A DNA stretch of 64,000 nucleotides, taken from contig NC_085861.1 in the NCBI RefSeq assembly GCF_034702125.1, positions 47,016,222 to 47,080,221 on the forward strand, in the 5' to 3' direction. This document shows, in pieces, positions 60,701 through 64,000 of this stretch. The notes below the pieces were generated by a model, which saw nothing but the letters and a program-made list of their open reading frames with translations, made no database searches and was not told the DNA's origin. The first letter of the stretch is position 1. Each line of letters starts with the position of its first letter. The DNA is from Engraulis encrasicolus. Taxonomy: Eukaryota; Chordata; Actinopteri; Clupeiformes; Engraulidae. The position numbers and the translations under genes are program-made.

Positions 60701-61151
60701 CACTCAGGACACCGTCTGACTCAGAGTCTGAGAAAAACGCATGCCTGAAGTTCATGTTGTCTGTGTTTTGGCGTTACCTGACATTGAATAGCTTGCATTT
60801 GAGTGGCTTTCGCACGTGCATCGCCTCAAACTGTCATTCCCATTGCGCGGCCTACGCCGTTACGTGTTTAAAAATGAAATAGACTACACCAAGAGTTTAA
60901 ATTCACGGACTCCATATGCACACATAGTTACACAAAGATCAAACGTGGCAAAAATCTGAAATGGACTTATCTTGAGTTTTACATGGTGTCCAAGCAAAAC
61001 ATCTCATATGCGCCTTCCGCTTACCCAGTGGCTTGATTGTGTTTTCCTCTTCTTCCTTGTCCTTAGATTTCCCACTGGACATTAGGGCGGCGATGGAGAA
61101 CGCGTTTGCCCGTGAAGAGAGCTGGGGCTTCGGAGAGGCTGTGTACTCCAT
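50830..61151 (-). CDS. tbx20: TBX20 T-box transcription factor, 8 coding exons
   Basis: Minus-strand join of 61151-61025, 59957-59723, 59129-58965, 58712-58604, 57473-57315, 54812-54736, 52024-51912 and 51173-50830. All junctions are GT/AG with agreeing phases, giving 442 aa (human about 447). The N-terminus [20 protein letters not shown] contains an eh1-like motif FSIAAL (residues 18-23), the Groucho/TLE contact in this family. The T-box spans about residues 98-288 ([91 protein letters not shown]). The C-terminal region ends [16 protein letters not shown]20 is a nuclear DNA-binding regulator of heart chamber development, acting with GATA and NKX2-5 factors. One odd residue is Thr251, where Pro is usual. 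Identity is secure. Confidence 0.97.
51345..51430. repeat. (AAT)n microsatellite in tbx20 intron 7
   Basis: About 28 AAT units with two AAC breaks. Confidence 0.95.
51912..52024 (-). CDS. tbx20: tbx20 coding exon 7
   Basis: 113 bases, [20 protein letters not shown], then [16 protein letters not shown]. Acceptor GATGCAG, donor GTAAGC, phase 1. Confidence 0.93.
53117..53520. repeat. (CA)n then (GT)n microsatellites in tbx20 intron 6
   Basis: CA tracts at 53117-53168 and 53203-53246, GT tracts at 53343-53412 and 53429-53518. The CA and GT arms are reverse complements about 100 bases apart and could fold on each other. Confidence 0.95.
53700..54190. repeat. (GA)n microsatellites in tbx20 intron 6
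   Basis: (GA)n at 53700-53774, a purine-rich stretch to 53910, and GT-(GA)n at 54107-54187. Confidence 0.95.
54343..55188. repeat. CA/CT microsatellites flanking tbx20 exon 6
   Basis: (CT)-(CA)n at 54343-54424 and (CA)n at 54519-54594 on the downstream side. CA-rich at 54880-54970, (CT)n at 55013-55060 and (CA)n at 55122-55186 on the upstream side. Exon 6 lies in the middle. Confidence 0.93.
54736..54812 (-). CDS. tbx20: tbx20 coding exon 6
   Basis: 77 bases, [20 protein letters not shown] and LTDIER: the end of the T-box. Acceptor TTCACAG. The donor is GTACTA, weaker than the others. Confidence 0.93.
55190..57314 (-). other. tbx20 intron 5 without recognised elements
   Basis: Non-repetitive, mixed composition. 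Nothing recognised. Confidence 0.5.
57315..57473 (-). CDS. tbx20: tbx20 coding exon 5
   Basis: 53 codons, [20 protein letters not shown] through [18 protein letters not shown] to AVTAYQNQL: the core DNA-binding part of the T-box. Acceptor GTCCAG, donor GTGAGT, phase 0 on both sides. Confidence 0.96.
57474..58603 (-). other. tbx20 intron 4
   Basis: AT-rich with a short (AAT)n at 57716-57744. No recognised element. Confidence 0.5.
58604..58712 (-). CDS. tbx20: tbx20 coding exon 4
   Basis: 109 bases, [20 protein letters not shown], then [16 protein letters not shown]. Acceptor TTTGCAG, donor GTAAGC, phase 0. Confidence 0.95.
58965..59129 (-). CDS. tbx20: tbx20 coding exon 3
   Basis: 165 bases, [20 protein letters not shown], then [20 protein letters not shown] to LPAR: the first T-box strands. 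Acceptor ATCACAG, donor GTGAGT. Confidence 0.95.
59723..59957 (-). CDS. tbx20: tbx20 coding exon 2
   Basis: 235 bases, [20 protein letters not shown] through [20 protein letters not shown] to ITKSGR. It holds the start of the T-box. Acceptor ends TTTTTAG, donor GTGAGT, phase 2. Confidence 0.95.
59958..61024 (-). other. tbx20 intron 1
   Basis: No repeat recognised. First introns of developmental genes often hold enhancers, but nothing specific is claimed here. Confidence 0.45.
61025..61151 (-). CDS. tbx20: tbx20 coding exon 1
   Basis: Start ATG to codon 42 plus one base. eh1-like FSIAAL, then [13 protein letters not shown]. Donor GTAAGC on the minus strand, phase 1. Confidence 0.94.
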
Positions 61152-61530
61152 GGCGTTGAAATAGTTCTTGTGCTTTTCAAAGCTTAAAATACGTCGTTTC
61201 CAGTAAGACTGCCGGGGTACAATGGATTATCCAGAGCGGGGCAAGGCTGTGAAAAAGTTTACCACCAGTTGCCAAAGGCACATGCAATCGGAGGAGTTGC
61301 CTCGGATGAACACACGCGAAAGAATTAAAGCACTGGTGTCGGTAGAAACCAAATCGGTGGAGACATAGCGAAATGCCCTTGACAAGAACCCCTGTGTTGG
61401 TCGCTCGAAGACACGATCCTCATTGCGCTCGAGGGACACTCGCACGCCACTTCATTTTCGAGCTCCTTTCAGTGGTGCAGTAATCAGCCAATAGTTGTTC
61501 CGCTGCCGACGTCACGGCTGTCCAATGCCT
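61152..61530 (-). promoter_or_regulatory. tbx20 5' UTR and promoter-like region
   Basis: CCAAT at 61488-61492 and 61522-61526, with a CRE-like GACGTCAC at 61508-61515 between them. No TATA box in a suitable place. The transcription start is not resolved. Confidence 0.45.
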
Positions 61531-62300
61531 GGTGAGTTGAATCTCAAAAGAGCACTCCCTCTAAAACAGATTTTCTGCCCAATAAAAAATCAGTCAAAAT
61601 GGAGAATCCACAATTTGACGCTTAAACACCTGCCTGACGGCTGGGAAAGTATGGCAGCGTTCGACAAAAAAATAAGACTACTTATCAGAGGCAGTGGAAA
61701 TGTGTAATTCGTGTATGACACATCATTAGCATACAGTACACAAAACCAGTAGGCCTAATCCTTTCTATTTTTGTGTTTATTTTGAACCTTTGTGCTACTG
61801 CCATAAGAAGTGGGAGCAACATATAGCAGAAACATTGGGGCACTGCACGTGCAGAAATGCCCGAAAGTATAGTCTAGGCTACTGTCTTCTCCTTTATCGT
61901 AAAAAATAGTATGCACTTATGTAGGCCCTAATTGAAATGCAATTGCCATGTCATGTCATTAAGAGCGAGTATTTACTTTTAACATTTCTGAATAAAATGC
62001 ATTGACTTCACTCACTTATTCATCCTCACATTTGAACCAGAATAAAATTGTTAACGTGCTTTGAGAATCTGGCCTATGCGCACACTCACTGCAGTCCATT
62101 AGAGGTTAGAGTTGTAGGTTATTCCTCTAAAGTCAACCTGTAATTGGTCACGGGATTTGATGGTCATTATTATTGTATTATAACGGCAACATTATGCAGT
62201 TATTACAACATAGCCATGGGTTTTGTAGGCCATGTTTCACACATTGTTTTAATACAATTGCCTAGGCATATTATTATTAGGCTATTGTTATTGTTATTAT
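61531..62300. other. tbx20 upstream sequence
   Basis: AT-rich sequence, no gene or bounded element recognised. Confidence 0.45.
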
Positions 62301-62305
62301 TAGGC

Positions 62306-62307
<2 letters not shown>

Positions 62308-62370
<63 letters not shown>

Positions 62371-62390
62371 GGCTATTATTATTATTATCA
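62308..62390. repeat. (TTA)n microsatellite
   Basis: About 20 TTA units at 62308-62369, plus a short second run. Confidence 0.95.
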
Positions 62391-62914
62391 ATGGGCTGGC
62401 TACCGCCCTTCCAATTCAAGAACGGTTTAGCGTTTTCCCACCTATTTGTCCTTTTGAACTGGACATGAACGCAAATCCTGTCTAGACGCCACCTCAAGCC
62501 CTCTCGTGCCCTAGCGCATTTTCTTGCTCTTTTCTACAAAAGAAACACGTGTCTTTTTGGCTATTAACGTTGCCAAGCAGTTGACCTAATCAGCAAGTCC
62601 AGCTAAGTGAGGTTATCAGTTGCATAGCCTAAATATCGCCCTGGAATGCTCTCATGGTAATCCGTCTGGATTAAAACGCAAAAGCGTCCAGGGAAAGTTG
62701 TTGCAGTGAGTTTAGTTAGCCCAGCCTATTGCGTGTATTTCACAGAAATAGTTGTTGTAATTGTGTTATGTTTCATTGACTTGGAGAAAAATGCTGGCTG
62801 TCCGCATGTAGTTACCAATGCTGACCATGGCGTTCCGATAACGTTGACTTCTACAAAATGTTGTTGCTTTTACTTGTTTGTTCTCCCCCCCCCCACCCTC
62901 TCCTCTGTGTCTCT

Positions 62915-63105
<191 letters not shown>

Positions 63106-63329
63106 GCGCGCGCGCACACACGGGCGCGCGCGTCTTCAGCGGCCTTGTTGATGTGTTAGAGCAGGACTCGCCTTCTAATATCCAATTTACCTGGTTGCAC
63201 TTGCTGCTGCATAAGCCACTATAGCCGACGCTGCAGGTATAAATATATTGGGGAAAAGTGCTGACTCCTATGTTTTTCTCGCTTGAGGAATCACCTCTCA
63301 TCCTCAATGTCACTCACTCGGGGGAGATG

Positions 63330-63720
63330 GCCACATTTATAAACAAGGGGCCCACACCCACGCGGTCTTAAACCTATTAGGCCGCTCCCCCAAATGCAAA
63401 TCCAATGCAGCAGATATATTATAAGGGGACCTGGGTTGACAAATTAGATTACCTCGCAATTGCCAGTGGATAATGTGCTAAAAGCTTTCCCACTTAGCCT
63501 AACTCCTTACCGAATATTATTCACACATTGGGGGCCGGTGTGCCGGTCGACCGAAGGCGCTTCTTAAAGACATAGTGGGCTTCAAGACAAACAGAGGGGT
63601 CATTGTCACCGGCTTTGGGCACAGACTGCTCAATACAACAACCCAGCAGCCCAATGATCCAATAGTCCATCTGTTGGTTAATGTCTAGCCTCATCTGGAG
63701 TTTGTGAAAGGTGGTTTGGA
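63330..63720. promoter_or_regulatory. Candidate upstream regulatory block of tbx20
   Basis: Repeat-free block with an octamer ATGCAAAT at 63394-63401, forkhead-like ATAAACA near 63338 and GATAA-like sites. Judged only by composition and motifs; no conservation could be tested. Confidence 0.25.
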
Positions 63721-64000
63721 AGTGAATGCAAAATTGTGGAGAATTGAATTTTCATGTTTGAAACTATGGGTCTTTGGGGAAAAAAAGAGGTGACAAATCT
63801 AAAAGATAAATTTGATGTTTCTGCATCGAACTAAATTGAAAAGCTGCAAAGCAGGTCCAGAAGTTTATTGCTAAATTAGAACTCTGATAATAGGATATAA
63901 GCTACTGGCTTGGAAATTACTTTTACCATTATCTCACTAAAGAGGGACGTGAGATTGAAATGTAAAATTAGTAAGGCTATCTAAAATTTAAGGGACTCAC

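Overview
The window is vertebrate nuclear DNA and almost certainly teleost. It carries a fish-type NLRC3-like NOD receptor (FISNA-NACHT exon, phase-2 LRR exons, C-terminal B30.2 exon), followed by the vertebrate neighbours herpud2 and tbx20. Introns and spacers are full of fish-style repeats: hAT, Tc1/mariner, piggyBac-like and PIF-like MITEs, tRNA-derived SINEs, L2 and Rex1-like LINE ends, and long CA/GT, CT/GA and AAT microsatellites. The species cannot be fixed from the sequence alone.

Layout. (1) 1-21.9 kb, plus strand: the 3' part of an NLRC3-like gene. It has one large NACHT exon, four LRR exons, a 47-base linker exon and a B30.2 exon with the stop at 20554. The 5' end lies off the left edge. 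All junction phases agree and the joined reading frame stays open for 1014 codons. The introns hold at least ten mobile elements, including three antisense LTR-like elements and a nested insertion. (2) 21.9-32.1 kb: a gene-poor, repeat-rich spacer with hAT MITEs, a Rex1-like LINE end, an L2 LINE end, a roughly 95-bp minisatellite and a palindrome-bearing element. A promoter-like block with a strong minus-strand splice donor lies near 31.2 kb, but no gene can be assigned to it. (3) 33.2-42.3 kb, plus strand: herpud2, complete in 8 coding exons (423 aa). (4) 42.3-50.8 kb: spacer between two converging genes, with two hAT elements and several inverted repeats. (5) 50.8-61.15 kb, minus strand: tbx20, complete in 8 coding exons (442 aa). 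(6) 61.15-64 kb: tbx20 upstream region, with CCAAT and CRE-like motifs, a compound microsatellite and a non-repetitive block that may be regulatory.

The three genes do not form a functional unit. The NLR is an innate immune sensor, HERPUD2 is an ER-membrane protein of the Herp family, and TBX20 is a cardiac T-box transcription factor. HERPUD2 and TBX20 are also neighbours on human chromosome 7p14, so this linkage is ancestral. I found no new gene system. The most unusual structures are a decayed array of copies of the herpud2 exon-6 end with its 5' splice site, an 81-bp near-perfect palindrome, and the antisense LTR-like family in the NLR introns. All exon borders were called by eye from splice consensus, phase and protein similarity.
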